Notes under the pieces: model-generated
Database searches by the model: none
The model's input: only the letters and a program-made list of their open reading frames with translations
What the model was told of the DNA's origin: nothing
Assembly (NCBI GenBank): GCA_946902875.1
Contig: OX336355.1
Span: 15,719,347 to 15,783,346, forward strand
Reading direction: 5' to 3'
Origin: Nematopogon swammerdamellus
Lineage: Eukaryota; Arthropoda; Insecta; Lepidoptera; Adelidae
Length of the DNA: 64,000 nt
Part shown: positions 11,114-22,504 of the stretch, one piece after another
Layout of the letters: every line of letters begins with the position of its first letter
Numbering within the stretch: the first letter of the stretch is position 1
Position numbers and translations under genes: made by a program

Positions 11114-11421
11114 TTTTTTTTTTATGGAAACTGGCACGGTTGGCTACATCACCTACAACGTCCGTGATGTCTGCCCATAACACCGGGTCAACTTGGTGCC
11201 ATGTCAGTGCTTCCCTTCATTTCACTTTGGCTACACTGAGCTGGACGGAAAACACGAACTATTTACATAGTCGTTTCGACCGATATTTCGCTCAGTGCGG
11301 TAGTACCGACCCGGCCGGGATAAACCCTACCACCTAGTAAGGTAAGAAGAGAAGGGACCTACAGTTTAACGTGGAATCCGACCCACAGTCAGTCTCCAAC
11401 TCCAACGGTCGAGCGGTCACA
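11114..11421 (-). repeat. SINE-A with target-site duplication
   Basis: Flanked by GACCAACTGCAAGTTT at 11101-11116 and 11423-11438, a direct repeat consistent with LINE-mediated target-primed insertion. Head truncated. Confidence 0.82.
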
Positions 11422-11594
11422 GGACCAACTGCAAGTTTCGGCTGACTTACTCGACACTGACTGGGGTTGAAGAAAATTTGCAAGCAATTAATGTAATAGC
11501 AATTCTAGATCTTTATATTCTTTGGTTGATGAGAATCACATAGGATTTGGGTTGACACGTACCATGATGACGGCACGCGTAGGAATTAGAGCAA

Positions 11595-11645
11595 CAATAT
11601 TAAAAAAAACGGCCAAGTGCGAGTCGGACTCGCGCACGGTTTCCG
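11595..11645 (-). repeat. GTCC-type repeat terminal fragment
   Basis: GGCCAAGTGCGAGTCGGACT then CGCGCACGG, the reversed 3' palindrome. Confidence 0.5.
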
Positions 11646-11744
11646 TTCCACCCAGTGTAGCCAGATGGTTCAGATAAAAAAAAACGAACTTTTTACATCA
11701 AAGATTTTTCAAGAACACATTTTTTCATTAAATATGCTACCGAA

Positions 11745-11822
11745 CGTCCATGTGTGTCGTTAGACACCTTATGGGTGGCTCGACGCGTGTAACATGTCGC
11801 GATTTTTATAAAAAAAAAAGGC
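11745..11822 (+). pseudogene. LINE-F 3' tail fragment
   Basis: GTGTGTCGTTAGACACCTTA and GGGTGGCTCG, with an A-run end. Confidence 0.5.
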
Positions 11823-12290
11823 AAATTAGTTACGTCGAAAATCTGGAAGTGTTTTCCCAAGAGTTTGCTCCCTAGCTCCTATTAACCTGGGCTCTTCAAA
11901 AGACGTGTCAGTGTACAGCACGCGCCGGCTGGCAACAACGCGCCAAATCTATGCACTTGATATTACGAAACAGTAAATAAAGTGATATGAATCGATATTT
12001 AGCAAATACCGAACCTTTCATACTTCGGTATTTTCGTCATACCGAACACCGAACACGGGGCTGAAATACCTAACAGTTCGGTAAAAAACCGAACTAATGG
12101 CAAGCCTGGTTCCACCACGTAATTGGCCGGTTTTTTTTTTTTTACTGTAGAGTTGGTACTATAATCACTTCAAGTTTAACGAGGAAGAGAACGCTTGTAT
12201 GCAGGTTTTTACGATAGAACAAACCCAAAATAACTTTGAAAAAAAGTATCTGTTTCCTGTATGGGGACACCACCCTTAATTGTTTAAATT
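11823..12290. other. Unassigned, repeat-like
   Basis: Has a short tract of repeated TACCGAAC-like words (about 12000-12095) that looks like a decayed repeat; no gene seen. Confidence 0.35.
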
Positions 12291-12372
12291 TTTTGACATG
12301 GCACCCGACCGGATTCGATCCTCGGACCTCTCGCAAGAGAAGCCGACACCGAGGCAACTCGGCCACCAGCAG
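12291..12372 (-). repeat. SINE-B tRNA-like head only
   Basis: The reverse complement contains GTGGCCGAGTTG and AGGATCGAATCC (A/B-box-like). No core or tail follows. Confidence 0.55.
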
Positions 12373-12619
12373 CTTTCCCGTCCTTTCATTTAACTGTATC
12401 ATGCATGACACAAGTCACCCACTCAATTCACCTGTTCCTCTCACGGCCTTAACTCAGACTTCTGATAACCCTAAAGGTGGAATTTCTCTCGAAATTAAAA
12501 AGTCGTGACATATTATGTCCCGTCTGGACTTTAGCACAGCGCATATCTCTCAATCACACTGTAGCCTGTGGCAATGTTTGAATGAGAGCCGAGCTGTTCT
12601 GCGATGCAAAAAGCGGGCT

Positions 12620-12946
12620 TAGCCACATCCGTGATGTCAGCCCATAACACCTTGGTGAACTAGGTGCCATGTCAGTGCTTCCCTTCGGTCGTGCCGGCTA
12701 CACTGAACTGGACGGAAAACACGAATAGCTGTTTCAACCGAAATTTCATTCAGTGCGTTGGTATCAACCTGGGCGGTTTAAACCCTACCTACCACCTGTA
12801 AGGAAAGAATGAAGGGAACGTGCATTTTTACGTGGAATCTGAAATCCAACGATCGAGCGGTCATCCATCCGTCCACTGACCGCGCCCAGGTGTGCTTGTG
12901 CCTGCCGACAGTCGACCGACCGCACCACTGAGCTACCGAGGCTGAC
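12620..12946 (-). repeat. SINE-A, tail-truncated
   Basis: Lacks the last tail segment and poly(T); ends at the GAGGCTGAC head. Confidence 0.75.
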
Positions 12947-13215
12947 AAGAAGCCGATCAACCTATTTAAACAAGATCCACTATGCTTGCCCATAGAGCGA
13001 TTACTGTGAATATTCAACAGAACATGAAACGACAGTAATTTACTCCGATAGAAAGCTAGATAAGAGCATTGTTGCCACCGTGACATTATAGTCATGTTAT
13101 CGTAATAACCTATCGTCACGGTTATAGTTTAGTGTCTACGGTTAATTTAAGAATAACATCATATACAAGTTATGAAACGAAACTTTATTTCTTTGTAATA
13201 TATATTTTTTTATAA

Positions 13216-13556
13216 TTACCGTGTGGGGCCGGTACTTAAGAAGAATAGCCCCACTGCATCTCGCCCCATGCATGTCGTAAAAGGCGACTAAGGGATCAGG
13301 ACCAGATGCCGTGCTAAAGAGCGACAGGATCGCCATCTCTCATCTTGGCACGGTACTTCCACCGAGTCATGCAGCAGGTGGGTCTTCGTGCCTTACTTGC
13401 TGCTTGATCGATTGAATCTTGTTCGAATACTTTGCGAAACGTGGTGGTCGGTGTTGTGCTGTAATTTACCAGAGTTCTTGCAGCACAACACCGATTACTC
13501 TGCTTACCCCGATTGTCGGGATTCAGCGTGTGTGATATGTATGTATGTTATAATTA
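13216..13556 (+). repeat. TATG-repeat, full length (reference copy)
   Basis: About 340 bp from ACCGTGTGGGGCCGGTAC to GTGTGATATGTATGTATG. This type is widespread in Lepidoptera; its short tandem tail instead of poly(A) suggests mobilisation by an RTE-like LINE (inference). Confidence 0.75.
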
Positions 13557-13697
13557 TGTTATGTAATCCGATATGGGTGACTGCATCAGAGGGGCCAGAG
13601 CACACGTTCCGACCAGCTGCCCACATATTTCACCTGCCAGATGGTAGGTGTCATACCGGAGACTTTCCTTTTTGGATTGCTGACTATACTGAACTAT
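13557..13697 (-). repeat. SINE-B tail fragment
   Basis: ATGTAATCCGATATGGGTGA through GGATTGCTGACTAT; attached to the end of a TATG-repeat. Confidence 0.7.
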
Positions 13698-13855
13698 TGA
13701 TTGTTCGAAGACATTCAAGGTGATAGATCAGCTTATCACATGGTATATTTTATTTTAAATGTGGTTACAAATGTGGATAAAAATATTTATATTTTCCATT
13801 TTTCTTATATTTTTATAAATTAATATTTCAGTTATTATTAAATTAATGTTTATGA

Positions 13856-14200
13856 TTTTTTTTTTTTATGGAAACTGACACGGTTGGCTACATCACCTAC
13901 AACATCCGTGATGTCAGCCCATAACACCGAGTGAACTAGGTGCCACGTCAATGCTTCCTTTCATTTCGCGCCGGCTACACTGAACTGGACGGAAAACACG
14001 AACTATTTACATAGCCGTTTCGACCGACGTTTCGCTCAGTGCGGTGGTACCAACCCGGCTGGGATAAACCCTACCACCCAGTAAGGTAAGAAGGGAAGGG
14101 ACCTACAGTTTATCGTGGAATCCGAACCACGGTCAGCCTCCAACGGTCGGGCGGTCAACCATCCAATAACTGACCGCACCACTGAGCTGCCGAGGCTGAC
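13856..14200 (-). repeat. SINE-A
   Basis: Poly(T) to GAGGCTGAC; directly followed by a reversed TATG-repeat fragment. Confidence 0.82.
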
Positions 14201-14281
14201 GATCCCTTAGTCGACTTTTACGACATGCGACGGGGAGAGATGCAGTGGGGCTATTCTTTTTAAGTACCGACCACACGGTAC
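14201..14281 (-). repeat. TATG-repeat 5' fragment
   Basis: Reverse 80-bp end next to a SINE-A head; ends CGACCACACGGTAC. Confidence 0.65.
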
Positions 14282-14441
14282 ATATCACTATGATAATGAT
14301 TCTATTGTTGTCTATTTCTATGGATATTTATATTTTTTCATTCGATAGATTTGTCTCTTTGTTTTTTTCATATTAAGTTCTTTTCCAATTGGTCACTTTT
14401 CTTAACATGTTAAAGCATTTCGTGATTAATTTTATTGTTTG

Positions 14442-14607
14442 ATTTTTTTTATGTAAACCAGCATGGGTGGCTGTGCCGAGAGACTAATGGTGCAGTCGAC
14501 AGAGCCAAATCGCCTCTCCTCGCGAAACCACGCTCAGTTAGGTGCCATGCCAGGCGGACTGTTTCTAGGCTGTCTAGCCCGTTAATACGACGCTTACGAA
14601 GCGCGTT
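14442..14607 (-). pseudogene. LINE-G 3' end
   Basis: TGTAAACCAGCATGGGTGG to CCGTTAATACGACGCTT; joined to a GTCC-type repeat. Confidence 0.63.
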
Positions 14608-15283
14608 CTTAGGTTTCCGTATCCCAGACGGAAGCCTATTACTAAGCCTCCTACGTCTGTCTGTCCGTCCGTCTGTCCGTCCGTCCGGCCGTCCGTCTGT
14701 CCTTCCGTCCGTCCGAGGCATCGACGTATATGACATCGATGGTCCGAGGGCTGTATCTCTTGAACCGTAATAGGCAGCCCGTTGAAACTTTCACAGAATA
14801 TGCGTTACTATGGCGGATGAAACAACAAATAAGAAAAATAAGAAAAAGTTAAAAATTAAGGGGGGCCCCCATACAAGAAAAAAATTATTAAAATAGATTA
14901 ATCACACTATTTAATAACAGATGGCGCAAACGGCTTTTATACATTGCATGCATTGTTAGGTGCTGTCATTTTCTCACCGTAAAGTGCTATCGACCTCATT
15001 GAGGCGTCTCTAAAAGATAGCCGCTTCTTAATCTTTGGTCGCTCAAAAAAAAGAATTTTCAGAAGTTTGATGTTTGACAGATCACTTTAAAAAATAAAGT
15101 GACGTTACTATGGTAACAGCTGTCAGTGTGCAAACATGGAGACCTGTCATAACATAAACATAATATATCTGATTAATTCAAATTCGAAGACCATGCCACC
15201 TGAGCGAATAGGCGGATGTTATTGATAGCGGATAGATACGTAAACCTTCGCGCGCGAGTAAAACTCGCACTTGACAGTTTTTT
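14608..15283 (+). repeat. GTCC-type repeat, long copy
   Basis: TTAGGTTTCCGTATCCC, (GTCC/GTCT)n at 14656-14713, CCTCATTGAGGCGTC, end AAACTCGCACTTGACAG. Confidence 0.62.
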
Positions 15284-15821
15284 TTTTACTTTTTAACACG
15301 TGATCAAACAAGTTATTTCTTTAAAATATGTCTTAGAATTCCATAATACAGTACAAAGTCTTAAAATTCTTATTATAAATTCATAAATACACTATTCACA
15401 GACATAAAAGTTGCTAATAGGTGCTTTTAGCAAAAGCACGAAAGCTTACAGAATTTCAATTGAATAATACTACTACCGCCATCTATGAATTAAATCGTAC
15501 AACCTGTGCCCATCCATCGTTTGAGTCGCGGCTCAAGCTGGCTAACTTTGTAAGTCAACGTTGTTACGTTACCAAGCAAGTTAGCAGTATTATATAATAG
15601 AGTTTCTTGCATAGAATCATTATCGTTTGTCTCGTGGAGGTATAATGAATTGTGAAGTAAATTGAATAATATTGTGCATAATAAAATACTTTTGGATGCC
15701 TTCCGAATTTAATTATTTTCGACTCGACTTCATAAGACTCTCATAGATGGCGCTAGTAGTCACACTTTACTTTGCAAATAAAATTATAGAATTATATTTT
15801 TTTTTACTATCATATCGAATT
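15284..15821. other. Unassigned unique-looking sequence
   Basis: No coding signal; two CATCTATGA/CATAGATGGCG motifs common in lepidopteran intergenic DNA. Confidence 0.35.
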
Positions 15822-16166
15822 CAAATAAATCTGTGAGGGATGGTCATGGTGTAAGTTACTTTGTTTTATAAAATACTGCGTTTGTAGACTATGTATGATA
15901 CTAAAACTAAATTCGAGACTAAATTGACGATTTTTATAAATATTTTAAATCGATCATCAAAATTCGATGACACATAGTACAAGCACATTTAACTATATAT
16001 GACACAGGATAGGCTAAATAAGATTCAGTTTCGGTTACGTTAAGATGTGGCTCTCATACAAACCGAATTGTTCGCGCACCGAAATAAAGGTACGGTAACG
16101 GGCTTACTGACTTTCTTCTTTTTAAAAACGAATTTCACGCGAGCGAAACCGCGGGCAAAAGCTAGT
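15822..16166 (+). mobile_element. Helitron-like element (Lep1-like)
   Basis: AAATCTGTGAGGGATGGTC to GGGCAAAAGCTAGT. Confidence 0.66.
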
Positions 16167-16307
16167 CAGAAATAATTTAGAAGCATTTTAATGTTTGAGT
16201 TTAATACAATTCTAGGTATTTGAGAGAGAAAAATCATTATTGCATGAGAGAGCGCTCTTGTTACCCTACCTTGCCCGGTAGTCCTTGCCGCATACAATCC
16301 TGAAATA

Positions 16308-16475
16308 GTTAATTTACAAATTTAAAAAACCCCCGACCCTTGAAAAGTCAAACATAACTTCCGTTTCAAAGGACTCGGGGTAGCGCTAAGTAAATTCCCG
16401 CGCGAATTGAGTTTTCATGTTTTATTTACTTAGCGATCCCCCGACTCCTTTAAATAAGTAAAGTCCTGTACGTAA
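16308..16475. repeat. Unclassified dispersed repeat, copy 2
   Basis: AAATTTAAAAAACCCCCGAC, foldback AAAGGACTCGGGG / CCCCCGACTCCTTT. Confidence 0.45.
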
Positions 16476-17417
16476 GGACAATCCCACTAAAAATGTGAAA
16501 AAAAAAATTGCCTAGTTCGCAACAAAAAAACTTGCAAGATAAGCACTCCGATAACAGCTTCTCTAATAAAAGAAGTGAGATCTAACTGGATACCAAGTTC
16601 TTTCGAAGTTCCTTAAATCATACCTAGCTCCTGCTATGCATAAAGTTCTTAAGATAAACAAAATAACCTAATACAATAAAATTAAACTAAAATTAAGAAA
16701 TATGATAAAACTAAACTAAAATAACTTATAAACTAAACCTAAAAAATAAAAAATAAATTAAATATTTCATTTAAATTTGACAGAGTCGCTGCACCGGTGC
16801 AAGTGCCAAGTACGCACGCCGCGTTAAGATGCTTTAAAAGAAACAAATTTATGTTCTTTGCTTTTCAATTCTTTTTTTGTTGTAATTAGGGCTGTCAAAT
16901 CTGAGTTGCTGTCTTTTTTATTTTTTGAATAAGTATCTAAAGTGATGACTCAATAAAGCTTAATGAACTGCATGACATCAAAAAATAAAAAAATCATTTT
17001 TTTTTTCGGTCGAAATATAAATTTTTATCTCCGGTGTCGTATTTATATTTCATCTAAACAAAATAATTATAGGAACGTGGATTGGACTGTCCTTTTAAGA
17101 CGAGATTTTTTTTTTTTTAAATCAAGGTTTAGAGGGCTAGAAAACATAAATGGCGAAAGACAATTTTGTATGGAGAAAGTTAACTTGCGTCTCGTCTTAA
17201 CAATCGATGTATCGGTTTCGGCAAGGGCAATTAAAGTTTAGTTAAATTTCTCTAAAAGTAATGCTAAAAACATATTTTTTTTTTGCGTAACCTGTTTATT
17301 TGGGTGTGTATGTAACCCTCCCGAAGTTATTGACATGACTAACGAAACACCTTATGTATTATTATTTACTGTCGATTATAAATTATTCGCATATATCGTT
17401 GCGGAATTACCGTAGGA
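16476..17417. other. Unassigned AT-rich region
   Basis: Poly(T) and poly(A) runs; short frames with no family resemblance. Confidence 0.4.
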
Positions 17418-17758
17418 AGTACCGTGTGGGGCCGGTACTTAAAAAGAATAGCCCCACTGCATCTCTCCCCATGCATGTCGTAAAAGGCGACTAAGGGATA
17501 AGGACAAGATGCCGTGCTAAAGGGCGACAGGATCGCCACCTCTCGCCTTGGCACGGTACTTCCACCGAGTCATGCAGCAGGTGGTGCTTCGTGCCTTACT
17601 TGCCGCTTGATCGATATAATCTTGTTCGAATACTTTGCGAAACGTGGTGGTCAGTGTTGTGCTGTAATTTACCAGAGTACTTGCAGCACAACACCGATTA
17701 CTCTGCTTACCCCGATTGTCGGGATTCAGCGTGTGTGATATGTATATGTAATATGTCT
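17418..17758 (+). repeat. TATG-repeat, full length
   Basis: ACCGTGTGGGGCCGGTAC to GTGTGATATGTATATG. Confidence 0.75.
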
Positions 17759-18119
17759 AAGTATCGTTGCATTCACAGACAATTGCATGAGCGAGATCCT
17801 ATACGTCGGTAATGATCTCATAGCAAGGTTATATTAGATCACTTCCGACTTGTAAACGGTTCAACGACGACGGCTTATTTTATAAGTATGAACTTACACT
17901 ATTACTACTCACTAGCCTACTTCCGTTCTGGCATAAGCGTGCCTTATAAGTACCTACGAGGTCATAAGAATTTATATGAGGGCATCAAAAGTGGTGTTAT
18001 TTGCTAGTTTTGTAGAAAGGTTAATTGCACTGTTACTGTATGGAATAGAATAGAATAGAATATAATAATATAATATATATATAATATATATAAATACTAA
18101 TAATAAATCTGTAAGGGAG

Positions 18120-18216
18120 TGTACCGTTGTACCGTGTGGGGTCGGTACTTAAAAAGAATAGCCCCACTGCATCTCTCCCCGTCGCATGTCGTAAAAGTCG
18201 ACGGATAAGAAAATTC
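18120..18216 (+). repeat. TATG-repeat 5' fragment
   Basis: Ends at GTCGTAAAAGTCGACGG; directly followed by a full-length SINE-A (different junction from the chimeric subfamily). Confidence 0.65.
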
Positions 18217-18604
18217 GTCAGCCTCGGTAGCTCAGTGGCGCGGTTGGTTAGTCAACTGTTATTAAGCAACGCTGAGCGCGGTCAGTGATTGGATGGGTGA
18301 CCGCTCGACCGTTGGAGGCTGACCGTGGTTCGGATTCCACGTTAAACTGTAGGTCCCTAGTCCCTTCCCTTCTTACCTTACTAGGTGGCAGGGTTTATCC
18401 CGGCCGGGTTGGTACGACCGCACTGAACGAAACGTCGGTCGAAACGGCTATGTAAATAGTTCGTGTTTTCCGTCCAGTTTAGTGTAGCCGACATGAAATG
18501 AAGGGAAGCACTGACATGGGACCTAGTTCACCCTGTGTTATGGGCTGACATCACGGATGTTGTAGGTGATGTAGCCAACCGTGTCAGGTTCCATAAAAAA
18601 AAAA
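18217..18604 (+). repeat. SINE-A, full length (reference copy)
   Basis: tRNA-derived SINE of about 385 bp. The head carries a Pol III A box (TAGCTCAGTGGC) and B box (GGTTCGGATTCC). The central domain runs from CTGTAGGTCCC through CTAGGTGG to CAGTTTAGTGTAGCC. The tail ends GTGTCAGGTTCCAT plus poly(A). Inserted, together with a TATG-repeat fragment, inside a Helitron-like element. Confidence 0.85.
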
Positions 18605-18972
18605 GAGTAAGTTACTTTGTTTCATGAGATATTGCGTTTGTAGACTCTATGTATGATACTAAAACTAAATTGACGATTTTTAGAAATATTTTCTGTATGT
18701 ATGTATGTTTCTCCATAACTCTTAAACCGATCATCTGAATTAGATGAAACTTAGTATAAGCACATTTAACTATACGTGACACAGAATTCAGTTCCGGTTA
18801 CGCTAAGATATACAAACCGATATGTTCCGCGCGCCGAAATAAAGGTACGGTAACGGGCTTACCTAATTTCTTCTTTTTAAATACGACTTTCACGCGAGCG
18901 AAGCCGCGGGCGCACCTAGTAAATAATACAATATGCATGTCGGTATATATTTTTGTTAAGTGCGTAATTGTG

Positions 18973-19041
18973 ATTTTGAAAGATGTGTGCCCAAAATTAT
19001 ATATGATTTTGATATAATTTTGGGCACACATCTTTCAAAAT
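18973..19041. repeat. Perfect 30-bp hairpin
   Basis: Arms 18973-19002 and 19012-19041 are exact reverse complements (core GATGTGTGCCCAAAATTA) around a 9-nt loop. Lies just after a Helitron-like terminus. Confidence 0.7.
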
Positions 19042-19321
19042 TTCCGTTGCGACACCCCGTTATCATTTAATTAACCGCTTTTTTTTCACACAGTCTCCAT
19101 GCAATTTTGTCTGCCTGCAATACTTTTGCAAGCTCTGCATAGCTAGTGCAGAGCGGCCGGAAGGGAACCTTGGCCGCCTTCTTGATTGGTTGTGTATTTA
19201 CCATTACGTCATCATCAGCATCACCAGTTATAGGACGATCGAACAGTCAATAGTGTTGTAGTAAACTAGCTTTTTATAATCGAGTTTTTAGCAGACATTA
19301 TTCGGTCAAGTTTTTTTTTAG

Positions 19322-19382
19322 TTTTTTTTTATATGTAATCCGGTATGGGTGCATGGCTGAGTCGGAGGGGCCAAAGCGCGAA
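19322..19382 (-). repeat. SINE-B tail fragment
   Basis: Poly(T) then TGTAATCCGGTATGGGTG and GGAGGGGCCAAAGCG; truncated. Confidence 0.65.
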
Positions 19383-19407
19383 GAGAAAGCGCGCAAAAGA
19401 AGGAGGG

Positions 19408-19780
19408 GCGAAAGTAAGTAAGCCCGCTAATTCGGTTTGTATGATAGCCACCAAAGAGTACATCGCTGCGCTCCGACGTAATACAAACTCTTTGATAGCC
19501 ACACCTTAGCGTAACCGGAACTGAATTTTATTTAGCCAATCCTGTGTCCCTTATAAGATGTGCATCGATATGTGCTTGTACTAAGTTTCAGCGAATTCGG
19601 ATGATCGGTTTAAGGGTTATGGAGAAACATACATAACTACATACGTCCATACATAAAATATTTCTAAAAATCATAAATTTAGCTTTAGCATCATACATAG
19701 AGTCTACAAACGCAGTATTTCATAAAACAAAGTAACTTACTCCACGACCATCCCTTACAGAGTTAATATTAGTATTAATT
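19408..19780 (-). mobile_element. Helitron-like element, 3' end lost
   Basis: Reverse copy from AAGTAAGTAAGCCCG to TTAATATTAGTATT. The terminal CTAGT part is missing. It contains an inserted stretch around ACATCGCTGCGCTCCGACG. Confidence 0.6.
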
Positions 19781-19781
19781 T

Positions 19782-20035
19782 ACTAGCTGTGCCCGCGGCT
19801 CCGCTCGTGGTAAAGTCGGTGAAAACTCTATGTTGAGTGGTTTTCAAGTAAATCACATGTAAGCTAACCGAATTGGTAGAGATATAGATTTTAAGCTTAG
19901 CTCATATGAATATTGATGTGATTCTGTATAGCCTACCTATATGTTAAACCAAATTATGTCCTACATTGTTCAGAAAACTCCATTCAAATTGACAAACCGA
20001 TAGGTTATTATTAGTAGTTTTTATGTGATGAGCGC
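19782..20035 (-). mobile_element. Second Helitron-like terminus
   Basis: The + strand reads TACTAGCTGTGCCCGCGGCT, then CCGCTCG, the reverse of a GCGGGC...CTAGT end. The rest matches no other copy here; the far end is uncertain. Confidence 0.45.
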
Positions 20036-20043
20036 ACAAACAT

Positions 20044-20290
20044 TGTAAAACTGTAGGTCCCTTCCCTCCTTACCTTACTAGGTGGTAGGGTTTATCCCAC
20101 CCGGGTTGGTACCACCGCACTGAATGAAACGTCAGTCGAAACGGCTATGTAAATAGTTCGTGTTTTCCGTCCAGTTCAGTGTAGCCGACATTAAATGCAG
20201 GGAAGCCCTGACATGGCACCTAAGTTCACCCGGTGTTATGGGCTGACATCATGGATGTCGTAGGTGATGTAGCCAACCGTGTCAGTTTCC
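20044..20290 (+). repeat. SINE-A, 5'-truncated
   Basis: Body and tail, head absent. Abuts the next, oppositely oriented SINE-A to form an inverted pair. Confidence 0.78.
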
Positions 20291-20293
20291 AAA

Positions 20294-20580
20294 TCCAGCG
20301 CTTCCCTTCGGTTGTGCTGGCTACATTGAGCTGGACGGAAAAAATGAACTATTTACACAGCCGTTTCGACCGCCTTTTCATTCAGTGCGGTGTTACCAAC
20401 CCGGGCGTGTTAAACCCTACCCACCTAGTAAGGTAAGAAGGGAAGGGAAGTTTGACGTAAAATCCGAACCACGGCCAGCCTTAAACGGTCACCCATATCC
20501 AAGTACTGACCGCGCTCAGGTGTGCTTATGATTACGAATGAGAGTCGATGAGTCAAGTCACTGAGCTACCGAGGCTGACA
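20294..20580 (-). repeat. SINE-A, tail-truncated
   Basis: Begins in the CAGCGCTTCCCTTCGG region and runs to GAGGCTGAC. Confidence 0.76.
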
Positions 20581-20711
20581 AGATAAACGCAGCAGAAGGC
20601 TCGCGGGAAGGCTCCGGCGCGCGCCGCCGCGGCGCCGGCGCGTCGCCTGGCCCGCTCACCTTCGCCAGTCGTCAGGCAGTGGCGGGGCATGAACTTAATT
20701 TGATGTGGGCA

Positions 20712-20760
20712 AGATAAAATAAAATGAATAGCCCCACTGCATCTCTCCCCGTGTATGTAC
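20712..20760 (+). repeat. TATG-repeat 5' fragment, partial duplicate
   Basis: Repeats AATAGCCCCACTGCATCTC of the adjoining chimera head, giving a local tandem duplication. Confidence 0.55.
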
Positions 20761-21084
20761 CGTGTGGGGCCGGTACTTTAAAAGAATAGCCCCACTGCAT
20801 CTCTCCCCGTGTATGTCGTAAAAAGCGACTAAGGGATATAACTCCCTTCTTATATTACTAGGTGGTAAGGGTTTTAACCCGCCCGGGTTGGTACCACCGC
20901 ACTGAATGAAAGGTCGGTCCAAACGGCTATGTAAATAGATTGTGTTTTCCGTCCAGTTCAGTGTAGCCGGCACGACCGAAGGGAAGCACTGACGTGGCAC
21001 CAAGTTCACCCGGTGTTATGGGCCGACATCACGGATGTTGTAGGTGATGTAACCAACCGTGTCAGTTTACATAAAAAAAAAAAA
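20759..21084 (+). repeat. Chimeric repeat: TATG-repeat head fused to SINE-A body
   Basis: About 80 bp of TATG-repeat 5' end (ACCGTGTGGGGCCGGTAC) fused at AAGGGATATAACTCCC to a SINE-A body and tail with poly(A). The same fusion occurs at 48367 and 49498 and, reversed, at 59671. It sits inside a hAT element. Confidence 0.75.
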
Positions 21085-22007
21085 TTTGCGAGGCCCTCTC
21101 AATTTTGCCAATTTTATTTTATTCTATTTATTTATTCTTAAGATAACCAACAGTTTGTACATAAAAAAGATAACAATGAAAGATTAAACAGCTTATAAAA
21201 CCATTTAGAGGTTTCCTTATATAACAAGAGTTAAATTAAGTTATACTAATTCTCTGTTCATGTGATCAGGTGTGTGTGGGTGTGCGATACTCAATACATT
21301 CAACAACATTATCAAATCGCAATAATACAGCCACTGTATTATTGCGATATTCACTGCCTGTGTCCTGCTTTCCCATCTTGGCACAGATTACTTAATAGTT
21401 ACTTCGTAACTGATAAATCACTCCATAGAAAATGTTCCTACCTTCGGGCTTTAATATCCTACTGTTAGACGTCGTCAATCGTTGCGTGCGAAAATGTACC
21501 TTAACGATCTGCGATCTTCAACGATCCTTTGCAGCTGCGCGCAGTTGCGTGGGCGAGCGTCTATTCATACTTCGCGCGGCTGACGAATTTCCACTGAAAT
21601 AGACCGCCGGCGGCCCATCGGGCAGTAGGTAGTTAGCGCGCGCAAGTACATAGAGTGCGTGAGGCCTGATCTTGGGTCTAATAAAGGCTTTATACTAAGC
21701 TTTAGTTTGCCTTTGATTAAGTCTAAGCATGTTTACTCAGGGTCTCGTTTAGTAGATCTAACTGAATATGTTTCATGAATCAAAGCTGCATGAACTTTCG
21801 AGGCGCGAGGCCCCTCGGGCCGCGAGGCTGTTGGCGGTCGCCCATGTCGCCCACGCCTTGCGCCGCCTCTGTCGTCAAGTCTACTCCTCCGCGCCGACGC
21901 TCGGTCGACTTGCTTGACATTGCATACTGGTTCCATGCGGTCCGGCCGGGGCAATGCACCGAACGAAATTCACTTCCTACAACTTCCGGTGATCTTGTGT
22001 GTTTCGA

Positions 22008-22178
22008 TTTTTTTTTTATGTCGGCCGGTATGCGTGGCTATGTCAGACGGTAGGTCCCATTAGGGGGCCAAATCACATGCTCCGGCCAGCCAATATATCA
22101 CCTCCGAGAACGTAGGTGCCATACCGGATTTCTGGCTATAGAGGACTAGAGGAGAACACAACCGAGGCTTCTATGTAT
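22008..22178 (-). repeat. SINE-B 3' part
   Basis: Poly(T), CCGGTATGCGTGGCT, CACCTCCGAGAACGTAGG, to GAGGCTTCTATG. Confidence 0.75.
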
Positions 22179-22504
22179 CTCGACCGTAGCCTTTTCGTAG
22201 CCGTGGGCAACAGCCAGTTACGAATATCATTTTATACACTGATCTATAGTACTAGAAGGGCCATTCTTACATCACTCCCGAAAAAACATGTCATCGATCA
22301 AAGAAGCTTATAAGATGATTTCACAATAACCGATGCTCGCGTTATATGGCTCACCTTATCGTCTTATGTCCGCAAATACTAGAGTGAGGGGTATTTATAG
22401 CGCATCTACAGCATGATATGGCTTGTAATGCGATCGTTTGAAAGTAGTTATGATGTAAATTGCATTTGAAGGCACGCATCTGTATTTACCGACAGGTATT
22501 ATCT

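Larger units (their letters stand above)
18093..18920 (+). mobile_element. Helitron-like element split by TATG-repeat and SINE-A
   Basis: Starts ATACTAATAATAAATCTGT at about 18094, breaks at AAGGGA (about 18118), resumes GAGTAAGTTACTTTG at about 18605 and ends CGCACCTAGT. Confidence 0.65.
20677..21871 (-). mobile_element. hAT non-autonomous element with nested repeats
   Basis: Reverse copy of the 330-693 family, CAGTGGCGGGGC to GCGCCGCCTCTG, flanked by TCGTCAGG / TCGTCAAG (7 of 8 match). Contains a TATG-repeat fragment and the chimeric SINE at 20712-21084 and a further A/T-rich insertion. Confidence 0.75.
20660..21995 (-). pseudogene. Possible coding exon split by a hAT insertion
   Basis: On the - strand, sequence from about 21995 reads a GC-rich leader with CCGGAAGT (ETS-type site), ATG at 21936, the frame MEPVCNVKQVDRASARRS, and continues to 21872. 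After removing the hAT element (20677-21871) and one target duplicate, the frame runs to GGCGAAG|GTGAGC, a good donor at 20659. With the insertion the frame hits a stop inside the transposon. No downstream exons were recognised, so this may be a chance frame or a damaged or polymorphic gene. Confidence 0.3.

Noticed and set aside
14435..14770. Frames of about 100 codons on both strands rich in Ser-Val-Arg-Pro or Arg-Thr-Asp-Gly
   Set aside because: They are translations of the GTCC/GTCT microsatellite and the LINE-G tail.
18217..18330. Possible tRNA gene
   Set aside because: A and B boxes are present but the sequence continues into the SINE body, occurs in many copies and does not form a proper cloverleaf.
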